Made by a program: the position numbers and the translations under genes
Part shown: piece by piece, positions 7,323 through 14,979 of the stretch
Position numbering within the stretch: position 1 is the stretch's first letter
How the letters are laid out: each line of letters starts with the position of its first letter
Notes under the pieces: generated by a model
What the model saw: the letters and a program-made list of their open reading frames with translations, nothing else
Database searches by the model: none
What the model was told of the DNA's origin: nothing
Origin: Verrucomicrobiia bacterium
GTDB lineage: Bacteria > Verrucomicrobiota > Verrucomicrobiia > Verrucomicrobiales > Akkermansiaceae
Assembly (NCBI GenBank): GCA_947460915.1
Contig: CANHKJ010000010.1
Coordinates: forward strand, 1-24,313
Direction of reading: 5' to 3'
DNA length: 24,313 bases

Positions 7323-9080
7323 ATGATCCGACCATTTTTTTCCACTCTCTGCCTCAGCATCGTCTGTGTCATTTTCCCCACCGTTAACCAGGCAGCACCT
7401 ACTAAGATCGTAGTAGAAGAAGCACAATCTGTGCGCAAGCTCGACGACGGCACGATTCTCGTCGACTTCGGACGCGTCTCTTTTGGCAACATCCACATCT
7501 TGTCACCCGGTGAAAATCAGTCCATCACCGTGCACTTCGGCGAGGCCCAAAAGGATCAGCGCATCAATCGCAATCCCGGTGGCACCATTCGCTACATCAA
7601 GACCACGGCCGAACTGAAAGGCGACAAAACACTCGTCGCACCGCCAGCTGATAAGCGCAATACGACCTTACCTGCCGCCATTCTCACGCCGAAAGAATGG
7701 GGTGTAGTGCTGCCATTTCGCTGGGTAGAAATCGAAGGATGGAAGGGTGAATTTCTCGCAAAAAACATTCAGCGCAATTCCGCCTTCGCCGCGACCTGGG
7801 ATGATCAAGCCGCCAGCTTTCAGTCCTCGGACAAAACCCTCGATGCCATTTGGGAACTCTGCCGCTACTCGATCAAGGCCACGACTTTTGCTGGAGTCTA
7901 TGTCGATGGTGACCGCGAGCGCATCCCTTACGAGGCGGATGCTTACCTCAACCAACTCAGCCACTACGCCTGTGATCCAGATCCGCTGATGGCGCGTGAT
8001 ACCTATGATCACCTGATGAAGCAACCCACTTGGCCGACCGAGTGGGCACCGCACATGATTTTCATGGCACATGCCGACTGGATGCAGACCGGAGATCAAG
8101 CATGGATCGCTCAGCGTTTTGAAGCCCTGAAAAAGAAAACCCTCTCCGAACGTGCACGCGCCGATGGACTACTCGTCAGCAATGACAAACAACAAAAGCG
8201 CGACGACATTGTCGATTGGCCCACCACCGAGCGCGATGGTTACGTTTTCACTCCCGTCAACACCGTCGTCAATGCCTTCCACCTGCGCGCCTTACAACTC
8301 ATGAGCGAACTCGCCATCGCTGCTCGCAAGCCTGATGACGCCAAATCCTATCAACAACAATACCAGAAAACCCTCGCTGCATTTCAAGAAAAACTCATCG
8401 ACCCGCAAACGGGGATTTTCAAAGATGGTGAAAGCACAAAGCACAGCTCCTTACACGCCAATCTTTTCCCGCTCGCCTTCGGACTCGTGCCAGAAAAAAA
8501 TCGCGATCGCGTTGTCGCATTCATCAAACAACGCGGCATGAGATGCTCAGTCTATGCCGCACAGTATTTGCTCGAAGGACTCTACGAGCAAGGTGAGGCG
8601 CAAGCAGCACTCGACCTCATGCTCGCCGATGGCGACCGCAGTTGGAAACACATGCTCAACAGTGGCACCACCATCACTTGGGAAGCATGGGACAACAAAT
8701 ACAAGCCCAATCAAGACTGGAACCACGCCTGGGGCGCTGCACCCGCGAACATTCTGCCCCGCTACATCGCCGGCGTCCGCCCCACCAAACCTGGTTGGTC
8801 AGAGATCCTCATCGCACCACAACCCGGCTCACTCACCTCACTCCGCGCCAAAGTCCCTTCCCCACGCGGCCCAGTTCATGTGAAATGGGAAAAATCCACC
8901 AACGTCTGGCAAGTCGCACTGCCCCCTGGCGTATCCAGCCGCATCAGCCTTCCTGCCACCGAAAACAGCAAAGCCCTCGTCCAAGGAAAAGTTGTCCCCG
9001 CTACCTTTGACCAAGCCAAAGGCCGACTCGTCTTGCAAAATCCTTACAACGGCACTGTGAGCATCACACTGCAAAAGTGA
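7323..9080 (+). CDS. Secreted GH78-like alpha-L-rhamnosidase
   Basis: A predicted exported glycoside hydrolase that would remove terminal alpha-L-rhamnose from glycans. Residues 1-25 are a signal peptide ending NQAA-P. A beta-sandwich domain (about 30-165) precedes the (alpha/alpha)6 barrel. The GH78 acid/base region is visible as DGDRER at 195-200 with E204 and D206 (PYEADAYLNQL). The second catalytic Glu is E454 in TITWEAWD, followed by the conserved NHAWGAAPANILPRYIAG and the C-terminal beta domain. At 585 aa it is shorter than classical GH78 enzymes (about 900-1100 aa), lacking their extra N-terminal carbohydrate-binding modules, but it is complete in itself. There is no Shine-Dalgarno. 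Its only close partner is the DUF3820 gene. Activity on rhamnose is inferred from the family; related enzymes may act on other deoxysugars. Confidence 0.85.
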   Translation: MIRPFFSTLCLSIVCVIFPTVNQAAPTKIVVEEAQSVRKLDDGTILVDFGRVSFGNIHILSPGENQSITVHFGEAQKDQRINRNPGGTIRYIKTTAELKGDKTLVAPPADKRNTTLPAAILTPKEWGVVLPFRWVEIEGWKGEFLAKNIQRNSAFAATWDDQAASFQSSDKTLDAIWELCRYSIKATTFAGVYVDGDRERIPYEADAYLNQLSHYACDPDPLMARDTYDHLMKQPTWPTEWAPHMIFMAHADWMQTGDQAWIAQRFEALKKKTLSERARADGLLVSNDKQQKRDDIVDWPTTERDGYVFTPVNTVVNAFHLRALQLMSELAIAARKPDDAKSYQQQYQKTLAAFQEKLIDPQTGIFKDGESTKHSSLHANLFPLAFGLVPEKNRDRVVAFIKQRGMRCSVYAAQYLLEGLYEQGEAQAALDLMLADGDRSWKHMLNSGTTITWEAWDNKYKPNQDWNHAWGAAPANILPRYIAGVRPTKPGWSEILIAPQPGSLTSLRAKVPSPRGPVHVKWEKSTNVWQVALPPGVSSRISLPATENSKALVQGKVVPATFDQAKGRLVLQNPYNGTVSITLQK

Positions 9081-9164
9081 ATGAACTACTAGAAACGTCG
9101 TAGTTTCCAAAACTGATCGAAGTTCGATGCCAATCGATCCATTTCCAAAAAGACGACCTTCAGT

Positions 9165-9335
9165 TCATTCAGTTGGTCTTTCAATTTTGCCGGAAAGACG
9201 ACAAAACGTCTCAACCTCGTGGAGCGTGAGTCTGAATCTCTGTAAAAGCGAATTGATCACGGTCCACACAATGTGCGTAAAAAGGCCTAGTACAATAACA
9301 ATTAGAGGAAGATGTCGATCAATTGAGCGACTCAT
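9165..9335 (-). CDS. Possible small single-span membrane protein
   Basis: A 56-aa ORF from the ATG at 9335 (or 60 aa from a GTG at 9347 with a G-rich AAGGGGGGG about 9 nt upstream). Residues about 8-30 form one hydrophobic helix (LPLIVIVLGLFTHIVWTVI), followed by a basic stretch and a short charged tail. This is the layout of small membrane proteins, but the codon choice (CTA, GTT, ATT) is unlike neighbouring genes, and no family is recognised. It may be a chance ORF in an otherwise empty intergenic region. Confidence 0.2.
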   Translation of the reverse strand: MSRSIDRHLPLIVIVLGLFTHIVWTVINSLLQRFRLTLHEVETFCRLSGKIERPTE

Positions 9336-9623
9336 CGATGAAGCCACAAGGAACCGCCCCCCCTTACTGGAGAATCAGGATGAAGCTTAGCTCTCGAGCA
9401 ATCGCGGTGACCTTCTTGTATATTTTGTGTAGGATTGAGTGTCTTTCATATCGACTCCTATTTGTAATTGTCTGCGGTATGCGCTCCAGCCATCCTTAAA
9501 AGGAAAACAAAAACGACGGATTTGATGAATTTCATGTGATAATTTTTGCGCATTTTGCGTTTTTTTTGCGTCTAAAGAATTACGGGAAAGAGCGTCATGC
9601 GCCAGATTCATCCCGGAATATCC

Positions 9624-9652
9624 TTGTCAATACGGGTGGCACTCCTTACAAA
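9624..9652 (+). promoter_or_regulatory. Sigma70-like promoter of fba, near-leaderless
   Basis: TTGTCA (9624-9629, 5/6), 17 bp, TACAAA (9647-9652, 4/6), 9 nt, then ATG at 9662. Transcription would start 0-3 nt before the ATG. No Shine-Dalgarno is present. Confidence 0.5.
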
Positions 9653-9661
9653 GTCCTTGTC

Positions 9662-10693
9662 ATGCCGATCGCAACACCTGCTCAATACCGTGCCATGCTG
9701 GATGCCGCCCAAAAGGGTGGATACGCTTATCCCGCAATCAATGTAACCAGCATCACCACCATCAACGGTGCTCTGCGCGCGTTTGCCGAAGCAAAGTCTG
9801 ACGGCATCATCCAAGTCTCAACAGGTGGTGGCGAATTTGCCTCTGGCACCGCTGTCAAGGACGCCGCCTTCGGCGCCATCGTGCTGGCAGAAGCCTGCCA
9901 TTTGCTTGCGGAAAAATACGATGTGCTCATCGCTCTCCACACCGACCACTGCCATCCTGCCAAAGTTGATGGTTTCCTCAAGCCCTTGCTCGAAGCTTCC
10001 CGCAAGCGCATTGCCGAGGGCAAAGGCCCGTTGTTCCAATCGCACATGTTCGATGGCTCCGTCGTTGACCTCAAGGAGAACCTCGAAATTTCCAAAGCCC
10101 TTCTCAAGGAGTGCGCCGAACTCGGCATCATTCTCGAAGTCGAAGCCGGCTGCGTCGGTGGCGAAGAAGACGGTCACGATACCTCGGGCCTACCAAGCGA
10201 AAAACTCTACACCACGCCTGAGGACATGGTGGAAGTGTATGAAGCACTGCAACCAATCGGTCGTTTCCTTTTCGCCGCGACTTTCGGCAACGTGCACGGT
10301 GCTTACAAGCCCGGTGCAGTGAAACTCAAGCCTACCATCCTTCGCGATGGTCAAAAAGCGGTCATGGACAAACACGGTGACGCAGCAGAAATGGACCTCG
10401 TTTTCCACGGTGGTTCCGGCACCTCCAGCGAAGACCTCCAAGAAACGCTCGACTACGGTGTGGTGAAAATGAACATCGACACCGACACGCAATACGCTTT
10501 CACCCGCCCGATCGTCACCCACATGTGCGCGAACATCGAAGGCGTGCTGAAAATCGACGGCGAAGTCGGCGACAAAAAACAATACGACCCACGTTCCTAT
10601 CTGAAAAAAGGCGAACTCGGTCTCAGCCAACGCATGGTGCAAGCCTGCAACGACCTCAAGTCCACCGGCAAGACGATCTACTCCAAAGCGTAA
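9662..10693 (+). CDS. fba: Class II fructose-bisphosphate aldolase
   Basis: Zinc-dependent aldolase that interconverts fructose 1,6-bisphosphate with dihydroxyacetone phosphate and glyceraldehyde 3-phosphate in glycolysis and gluconeogenesis. The product is 343 aa, of the E. coli FbaA/yeast type (class IIA). Visible are STGGGEFASG near residue 55, HTDHC at 93-97 with the catalytic Asp95 and zinc ligand His96, zinc ligands His212 (FGNVHGAYKPG) and His249 (VFHGGSGTSSEDL), and the NIDTDTQYAFTRP phosphate-binding segment near 270. The frame is open back to 9536, but the ATG at 9662 starts MPIATPAQYRAML as in homologues and follows a promoter. It stands alone and ends in a long hairpin terminator. 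Confidence 0.96.
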   Translation: MPIATPAQYRAMLDAAQKGGYAYPAINVTSITTINGALRAFAEAKSDGIIQVSTGGGEFASGTAVKDAAFGAIVLAEACHLLAEKYDVLIALHTDHCHPAKVDGFLKPLLEASRKRIAEGKGPLFQSHMFDGSVVDLKENLEISKALLKECAELGIILEVEAGCVGGEEDGHDTSGLPSEKLYTTPEDMVEVYEALQPIGRFLFAATFGNVHGAYKPGAVKLKPTILRDGQKAVMDKHGDAAEMDLVFHGGSGTSSEDLQETLDYGVVKMNIDTDTQYAFTRPIVTHMCANIEGVLKIDGEVGDKKQYDPRSYLKKGELGLSQRMVQACNDLKSTGKTIYSKA

Positions 10694-10703
10694 TTGCTAC
10701 AAA

Positions 10704-10771
10704 GGCGGGGAAGTGTTAGGTTTTCAGTGTTAGATCTGAAACTAAATCATTTTCCCGCTTTTTGTTTTTTT
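10704..10771 (+). terminator. Long rho-independent terminator of fba
   Basis: An outer stem GCGGGGAAGTG / CATTTTCCCGC (11 bp including two G-U pairs) encloses an inner stem TTAG(G)TTTTCAG / CTGAAACTAA. It is followed by TTTTTGTTTTTTT. It starts 12 bp after the fba stop. Confidence 0.85.
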
Positions 10772-10844
10772 AGACTTAAGACTTTCAGACTTAAGACGTA
10801 AGACTTGAAAAACGGAACTCAAAAAAATCCGTGATAATCCGTGA
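10772..10844. repeat. Short tandem direct repeats in the fba downstream region
   Basis: AGACTTAAGAC occurs at 10772-10782 and 10787-10797, with a partial third AGACTT at 10801-10806 (spacing 14-15 nt). A second unit, AATCCGTGA, occurs at 10826-10834 and 10836-10844 (spacing 10 nt). The region 10772-10994 holds no gene. Similar AATCCGTG-type strings occur as dispersed intergenic repeats in several bacterial genomes (recalled, not checked). Confidence 0.55.
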
Positions 10845-10957
10845 AATTTGCGGGAGTATTTGAAAATCAGTAAGTCCCGCCATCTCCGCCCCAAAGCGGG
10901 CTCCGGTTGTGGTTTTAAAAAGCCCTTTTTGACGAATCGTTCGTCCCGATTCTGACC

Positions 10958-10986
10958 TTGCCAAGTGATGTTGGGTAATTTAGCCT
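10958..10986 (+). promoter_or_regulatory. Possible promoter of the VC0807-type gene
   Basis: TTGCCA (10958-10963, 5/6), 17 bp, TAGCCT (10981-10986, 3/6 but of TANNNT form), 8 nt, then ATG at 10995. It follows the same arrangement as stronger cases in the window and supports 10995 as the start over 10965 or 10968. Confidence 0.35.
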
Positions 10987-10994
10987 ATCACGCC

Positions 10995-11744
10995 ATGGCG
11001 TCGCAGAAAACAGAACAAGAAAATCCCCTCCACAACATCCTCATCAACGTGCTCATCCCGGTGATGGCTCTTAGTTTCATGAGCAAGGATGGCGATAAAA
11101 TCTGGCACATCGGTGCAGCGAAGGCGATGATCCTCGCGCTCGTGCCGCCCCTTGCGTACGGCATCTGGTTTTTCATCAAAACGAAAAAGATGAATACCTT
11201 TTCGCTACTCGGCTTGGTATCGGTGCTGCTGACGGGTGGATTGACGCTCTATTTGTGGAACAAAGATGGCACCATCAAGCCCAATGCGGCCCTGCTTTTT
11301 GGCATCAAAGAAGCCTGCATCCCTTTCGTGCTTGGACTCGCTGTGTTGTTTTCCTTCCGCAGCAAAAGCCCTTTGCTGAATGCATTTCTCTACAATGACT
11401 CGGTGTTCAATATTCCGGTGATCGAAAAAACGGTTGCCGAAAAGCAAGAGCAAGTAGCCTATCGCAAGTTACTCTGGCAATCCACATTGCTTTTCGCGGC
11501 ATCCTTTTTGGTCAGCACGGTGCTCAATCTCTATCTGGCGATGCATTTCCTCGGAAAACTCGACCACACCGCGCCCGATGCCAAGGAAGTGTACAACGCG
11601 CAAGTCGCGAAAATCACCGGCTGGGGATTCCTCGTGATCGGCTTGCCACTGATGGTTTTCCTTGGATTCACGCTGTGGCATTTGCTGAAGAATCTGCGCC
11701 GCATCACCGGACTCGACAACGAAGGCTTGCTCTTGCCACGCTGA
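10995..11744 (+). CDS. VC0807-type multi-span membrane protein
   Basis: A 249-aa integral inner-membrane protein with about six hydrophobic spans, resembling the VC0807 family (distantly like intracellular septation protein A), whose function is unknown. The N-terminal ENPLHNILINVLIPVMALSFMSK, then WHIGAAKAMILALVPPLAYG, are characteristic. Spans follow at LLGLVSVLLTGGLTLYLW and IPFVLGLAVLF. A pair of C-terminal spans is separated by a loop with DHTAPDAKEVYNAQ. Starts at 10965 (GTG) and 10968 (ATG) are also open; 10995 is chosen because the conserved region begins soon after and a promoter-like pair lies just upstream. It is followed after 17 bp by a secreted sulfatase, probably on the same transcript, without an obvious functional link. 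Confidence 0.75.
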   Translation: MASQKTEQENPLHNILINVLIPVMALSFMSKDGDKIWHIGAAKAMILALVPPLAYGIWFFIKTKKMNTFSLLGLVSVLLTGGLTLYLWNKDGTIKPNAALLFGIKEACIPFVLGLAVLFSFRSKSPLLNAFLYNDSVFNIPVIEKTVAEKQEQVAYRKLLWQSTLLFAASFLVSTVLNLYLAMHFLGKLDHTAPDAKEVYNAQVAKITGWGFLVIGLPLMVFLGFTLWHLLKNLRRITGLDNEGLLLPR

Positions 11745-11761
11745 TCGCGTTTGCTCGGCGC

Positions 11762-13171
11762 ATGAAATTTCGCCACATCTTCTCACTCGCGTTGGGAGTA
11801 TTGATCGTTCCGCTATCGGCACGCGAAGCCATGGATCGCCCAAATGTGGTGCTGATCTATCTGGATGACAGCGGTTACGGCGACTACGCGCATCACGGCA
11901 ATCCCGTGATCGAAACACCCACGATCACCAAGATGGCGATGGGTGGTGCCGAGTTTACCCAATTTTATGTCGCCTCTCCTGCGTGCAGTGCTTCGCGATA
12001 TTCGCTGCTCACAGGACGTTACCCTGGTCGATCGAAATTAGGTGGCTGGGTCGTAGGGCCAGATAGCAAAAACTATCTGCGCCCTAGTGAAACTACCATC
12101 GCCGAGGCATTGAAGAAACGCGGCTACGCCACCGGCATGTTTGGCAAATGGCATCTTGGAAGCCCCAACGCGCAAAACAACATGAGCGCCGAAACATTGC
12201 CGCTGGCGCATGGATTTGATCAATGGATCGGCACCAATGTTTCACACGACTACAATAACTCGCAATTGCTCCAGTCCGACCCGCAAGGCGATGCGCCAAT
12301 CAAGGGATACAAGCGATTGGCGATGAACTTGCCCTCAGATCTCGATGCCTCGACCTCGCTCACCGCTCGCTACACACAAGAAGCCACCAAGTTTATCGAA
12401 GCAAACAAAGAACAGCCATTTTTCGCCTATCTCGCCTACAACCAACCACACCTCGGACTGTATGCCTCCGAAAAATTCACCGGAACCTCGCGCCGCGGCT
12501 TGCTCGGCGATGTCATGGCTGAGATCGATGACGCCATCGCACAAGTGCTGCAAAGTATCGAAAAATCAGGAATCACTCGCAATACCTTGGTGATTTTTTC
12601 CTCAGACAACGGTCCATGGATTCTCTATCAAAACGTTGCTAAGAATCCCAAATACGGCGAAGCACGACTTCACGTTGGATACGCGCAACCGTTTCGCGAT
12701 GGCAAAGGCTCCAACTGGGAAGGCGGCCACCGCGTACCAGGCATCTTTTATTGGCCCGGCGTGATCGAACCTCGGCATCAACTCGAACCCGCCAGCACAC
12801 TCGATGTCTTGCCGACCGTGCTGCGACTTTGCGGAGCTGACGTGCCTAACAACATCGATGGTCGCGATATCCGACCACTGCTCTCACCCACCCGCTTCAC
12901 ACAAGATGTTGCACCCTTTTCCTTTGCCTATTCCGGCGACAACAACCTGCCCAATGCCTATCGCGAAGGACCATGGAAGCTCCACGTCAAACTCATCAGC
13001 CAAACCGGTGACCTCGGCGGATTTTCTGCGAGCCTCGAAAAACCCTTATTGTTTCAGGTCGAGCAAGATCTCGGCGAACGCATCGATCGCGCCGCGGAGC
13101 ACCCGGAAATCGTCGAACGCCTTCGCAAAAAGCTCAAGAATTTGACCGAATCACTTCAAACGACACACTGA
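11762..13171 (+). CDS. Secreted formylglycine-dependent sulfatase
   Basis: An arylsulfatase-family enzyme expected to remove sulfate esters from carbohydrates or other substrates in the periplasm or outside the cell. Residues 1-20 are a signal peptide. The metal site begins with LIYLDDSGYGD (Asp35-Asp36). The formylglycine site is CSASR at 75-79, with Cys75 to be oxidised; Pro of the usual CxPSR is replaced by Ala, a common variant. GKWHLG, the IFSSDNGPW metal-binding segment and KGSNWEGGHRVPGIFYWPG are typical. The product is 469 aa, in the family's range. The frame is open upstream inside the VC0807-type gene, but the ATG at 11762 gives the signal peptide. No formylglycine-generating enzyme is in the window. 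Substrate is unknown. Confidence 0.9.
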   Translation: MKFRHIFSLALGVLIVPLSAREAMDRPNVVLIYLDDSGYGDYAHHGNPVIETPTITKMAMGGAEFTQFYVASPACSASRYSLLTGRYPGRSKLGGWVVGPDSKNYLRPSETTIAEALKKRGYATGMFGKWHLGSPNAQNNMSAETLPLAHGFDQWIGTNVSHDYNNSQLLQSDPQGDAPIKGYKRLAMNLPSDLDASTSLTARYTQEATKFIEANKEQPFFAYLAYNQPHLGLYASEKFTGTSRRGLLGDVMAEIDDAIAQVLQSIEKSGITRNTLVIFSSDNGPWILYQNVAKNPKYGEARLHVGYAQPFRDGKGSNWEGGHRVPGIFYWPGVIEPRHQLEPASTLDVLPTVLRLCGADVPNNIDGRDIRPLLSPTRFTQDVAPFSFAYSGDNNLPNAYREGPWKLHVKLISQTGDLGGFSASLEKPLLFQVEQDLGERIDRAAEHPEIVERLRKKLKNLTESLQTTH

Positions 13172-13181
13172 AAATCAGCAC

Positions 13182-13224
13182 AAAAAAACGGAACCCGCTA
13201 TCTCTAACAGGTTCCGCTTTCTTT
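13182..13224. terminator. Bidirectional terminator between the sulfatase and dehydratase genes
   Basis: CGGAACC (13189-13195) pairs with GGTTCCG (13210-13216), with AAAAAAA on the left and CTTTCTTT on the right. It lies between two convergent genes and can stop both transcripts. Confidence 0.8.
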
Positions 13225-13243
13225 GAATCACTCAGCGTGATGA

Positions 13244-13528
13244 TCAATCGATCAAGTTGTCGATGCGTTGAGCTAACTCGATGTCTGCATCGGTCACGCC
13301 ACCGGCATCATGAGTGGTGAGCTTCAACAACACACGTGTGTGACGAATGTTGATCTCGGGGTGATGCTGCGCTTCCTCCACGATTTCAGCGACTCCGTTC
13401 ACGAAATCAATGGCATCATTGAATTCCTCAAACTCCACCACGCGAATGATGGCTTTCTTTTCATACTCCCACTCTGGGCACTTCTTGAGAGCGGATTGCA
13501 AATCGTCTTCTTCTAACAGGTCTGACAT
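13244..13528 (-). CDS. phhB: Pterin-4a-carbinolamine dehydratase
   Basis: Dehydrates 4a-hydroxytetrahydrobiopterin to recycle the pterin cofactor of aromatic amino acid hydroxylases; many bacteria carry it without a known hydroxylase. The product is 94 aa. The active-site motif is EEAQHHPEIN with His55-His56, and His73 lies in LKLTTHDAGGVTDADIELAQRID, the conserved C-terminal block. The frame is open to 13585, but the ATG at 13528 gives the normal family start MSDLLEEDDLQ. A TACCAT hexamer lies 5 nt before it on the minus strand, without a clear -35. No phenylalanine hydroxylase is in the window. Confidence 0.93.
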   Translation of the reverse strand: MSDLLEEDDLQSALKKCPEWEYEKKAIIRVVEFEEFNDAIDFVNGVAEIVEEAQHHPEINIRHTRVLLKLTTHDAGGVTDADIELAQRIDNLID

Positions 13529-13628
13529 GATAAATGGTAAAATGGCTACGCGCTGAGATTGCGTAGGATGTCGGCAATTTTGCAAGCGGTAATCGAAAAA
13601 ATGTCCGATTTTTTTTCAAACTGCACGA

Positions 13629-13656
13629 TTGCCAAATCAATCCCAGCAAGTAGAAT
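13629..13656 (+). promoter_or_regulatory. Sigma70-like promoter of the 13665 lipoprotein gene, leaderless
   Basis: TTGCCA (13629-13634, 5/6), 16 bp, TAGAAT (13651-13656, 5/6), 8 nt, then ATG at 13665. Predicted transcription start is within 1-2 nt of the start codon, and no Shine-Dalgarno exists. Confidence 0.65.
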
Positions 13657-13664
13657 GCGGTGCA

Positions 13665-14099
13665 ATGAAAACACTTTCCCTCATCCTGTTGCCCAGCATT
13701 CTAATCTTTAGTTCGTGCGCGCCTTCTACCCCCCAAGAACGCATCCTTAAAAACAGCACGAAATTCACGAATCTCCCTACTGAGCATCAAGAATTAGTCG
13801 AGCGCGGCGAACTCGCACGCGGCATGTCCGCAGATGCCGTTTTTCTCGCTTGGGGCTCTCCTTCGCAGCGCTATCAAGGCCTTCAGGGCGACATCGTGAC
13901 GGACCGCTGGGATTACTTTGGCTCCCAGCCCGTCGTAAACAATCACTTTGGCATAAATTACGGCATCGATCGTGGCTGGGGCCGCCGCAGCTCCTACTCG
14001 GGATTTTCCTTTGGCCCTGAAATCCAATACGTTCCCTATCGCGAGGCCACCGTGTTGTTTAAAAACAGTAAGGTCGATTCATGGGAGCGCATGCAATAA
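13665..14099 (+). CDS. Small lipoprotein, weakly SmpA/BamE-like
   Basis: A 144-aa exported lipoprotein: MKTLSLILLPSILIFSSC with Cys18 as the lipidation site. The mature part has LPTEHQELVERGELARGMSADAVFLAWGSPSQRY, where the pattern G-M-S/T-xxxVxxxWGxPxxR recalls the SmpA/OmlA (BamE) helix-turn-strand. A Gly/Tyr/Arg-rich loop follows (GINYGIDRGWGRRSSYSG), then a final strand EATVLFKNSKVDSWERM. BamE-like likeness is only a pattern match, and the role is unknown. It may share an envelope context with the L,D-transpeptidase lipoprotein 44 bp downstream. An in-frame ATG at 13629 overlaps the promoter and is unlikely. Confidence 0.75.
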   Translation: MKTLSLILLPSILIFSSCAPSTPQERILKNSTKFTNLPTEHQELVERGELARGMSADAVFLAWGSPSQRYQGLQGDIVTDRWDYFGSQPVVNNHFGINYGIDRGWGRRSSYSGFSFGPEIQYVPYREATVLFKNSKVDSWERMQ

Positions 14100-14143
14100 T
14101 AACCTCCCCCATTTACTACGATAACTGAGCAATCCATCTCCGC

Positions 14144-14818
14144 ATGAAATGCTACCTCAAGATCCTAATCGCCGCAATGACGGCCATCACTCTCAGTTCA
14201 TGCAACAAGTTCACATCAGGTTCTGGACTCAGTGCCTATCACACCTATGATCTGCCAGCTTCGCTGCCTAGGAATCCATCTGCGGTCCGCGTGAAAGTTT
14301 CGCTGCGCAAGCAACTGATCTACGTCATGGAGGGCTCGAAGCCTCTTCTCGTCACGCCCTGCACTGTTGGCGCTGCTGGCACCCCCACACCACAAGGAAA
14401 TTTTAAGATTATCCTTAAAAATCAATACAAGCGCGCCAATAGCCACGGCTGGGCTTACAACGGAAAAGATGCTCGTAAAGCCAACAGCGACAGTCGCCCC
14501 GCGGGCTGGTCTTTCAAAGGCACGCCGATGCCGTATTGGTGTGAATTTAAGACCAACTACGGCTTCCACACTGGCTGGGTCAAGCACTATCCATCCAGCC
14601 ACGGCTGCATCCGGCTGCACGAAAATATCGCGCCGAAGTTTTTCCGCCTCGTCAGCATAGGCACACCGGTGAACATTGCCTCGTCGCAACCAGAGGACGC
14701 TTCCATCGGCCAAGGTATAAAAATAGCACCCGATGCAGGCCCCCTTCCAGACTATCACTCCTCGATGTACCTCGGTAATGGTTATTTCAGCCGTCATAAG
14801 ACACCGACTTACGAGTAA
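14144..14818 (+). CDS. L,D-transpeptidase (YkuD domain) lipoprotein
   Basis: A 224-aa envelope protein expected to form or edit 3-3 peptidoglycan cross-links, or to attach lipoproteins to the wall. The signal MKCYLKILIAAMTAITLSSC makes Cys20 the lipidation site. The YkuD catalytic domain spans about 50-180: VRVKVSLRKQLIYVMEG begins it, TPQGNFKI is the conserved TPxGxF, and the active-site block is SHGCIRL with Cys155 as nucleophile and His153 beside it. A Gly/Asp/Ser tail follows. It lies 44 bp after the small lipoprotein gene and ends at a strong terminator, so the two may be co-transcribed. No Shine-Dalgarno is clear. Confidence 0.9.
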   Translation: MKCYLKILIAAMTAITLSSCNKFTSGSGLSAYHTYDLPASLPRNPSAVRVKVSLRKQLIYVMEGSKPLLVTPCTVGAAGTPTPQGNFKIILKNQYKRANSHGWAYNGKDARKANSDSRPAGWSFKGTPMPYWCEFKTNYGFHTGWVKHYPSSHGCIRLHENIAPKFFRLVSIGTPVNIASSQPEDASIGQGIKIAPDAGPLPDYHSSMYLGNGYFSRHKTPTYE

Positions 14819-14858
14819 CTCTAGCAGCACAGACTAGCAGAAAATCTGACCGTTTTCT

Positions 14859-14895
14859 CATCCGCACCCTTTCGAGGTTGCGGATGTTTGTTTTC
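14859..14895 (+). terminator. Rho-independent terminator after the L,D-transpeptidase
   Basis: CATCCGCA / TGCGGATG (8 bp) with an inner CCT-TTCG-AGG stem closing on a stable TTCG tetraloop, followed by TTTGTTTT. It lies 40 bp after the stop. Confidence 0.88.
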
Positions 14896-14944
14896 GTGTG
14901 AAGATTTTTTGAATCAATGTCACATGCATTTGCAGCATGAGCAC

Positions 14945-14972
14945 TTGGCAATGGCGAAAATCCCTGTATCAT
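14945..14972 (+). promoter_or_regulatory. Sigma70-like promoter of ppk1, leaderless
   Basis: TTGGCA (14945-14950, 5/6), 16 bp, TATCAT (14967-14972, 5/6), 7 nt, then ATG at 14980. Transcription should start at the A of the ATG. One of the clearest cases in the window. Confidence 0.7.
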
Positions 14973-14979
14973 ATGAGCT

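Larger units (their letters stand above)
9081..9661. other. 581-bp intergenic region before fba
   Basis: No recognisable gene. The stretch is more AT-rich than its neighbours. It contains several ATCGA/TCGAT units (for example ATCGAAGTTCGAT around 9116-9128), a 9-bp inverted pair AGTTCATTC / GAATGAACT (9162-9170 and 9079-9087), and GAAACGTCGTAGTTTC at 9092-9107. A weak small minus-strand ORF is listed separately. T-rich tracts around 9540-9568 lie upstream of the fba promoter. The region could hide a small RNA, but nothing shows it directly. Confidence 0.5.
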
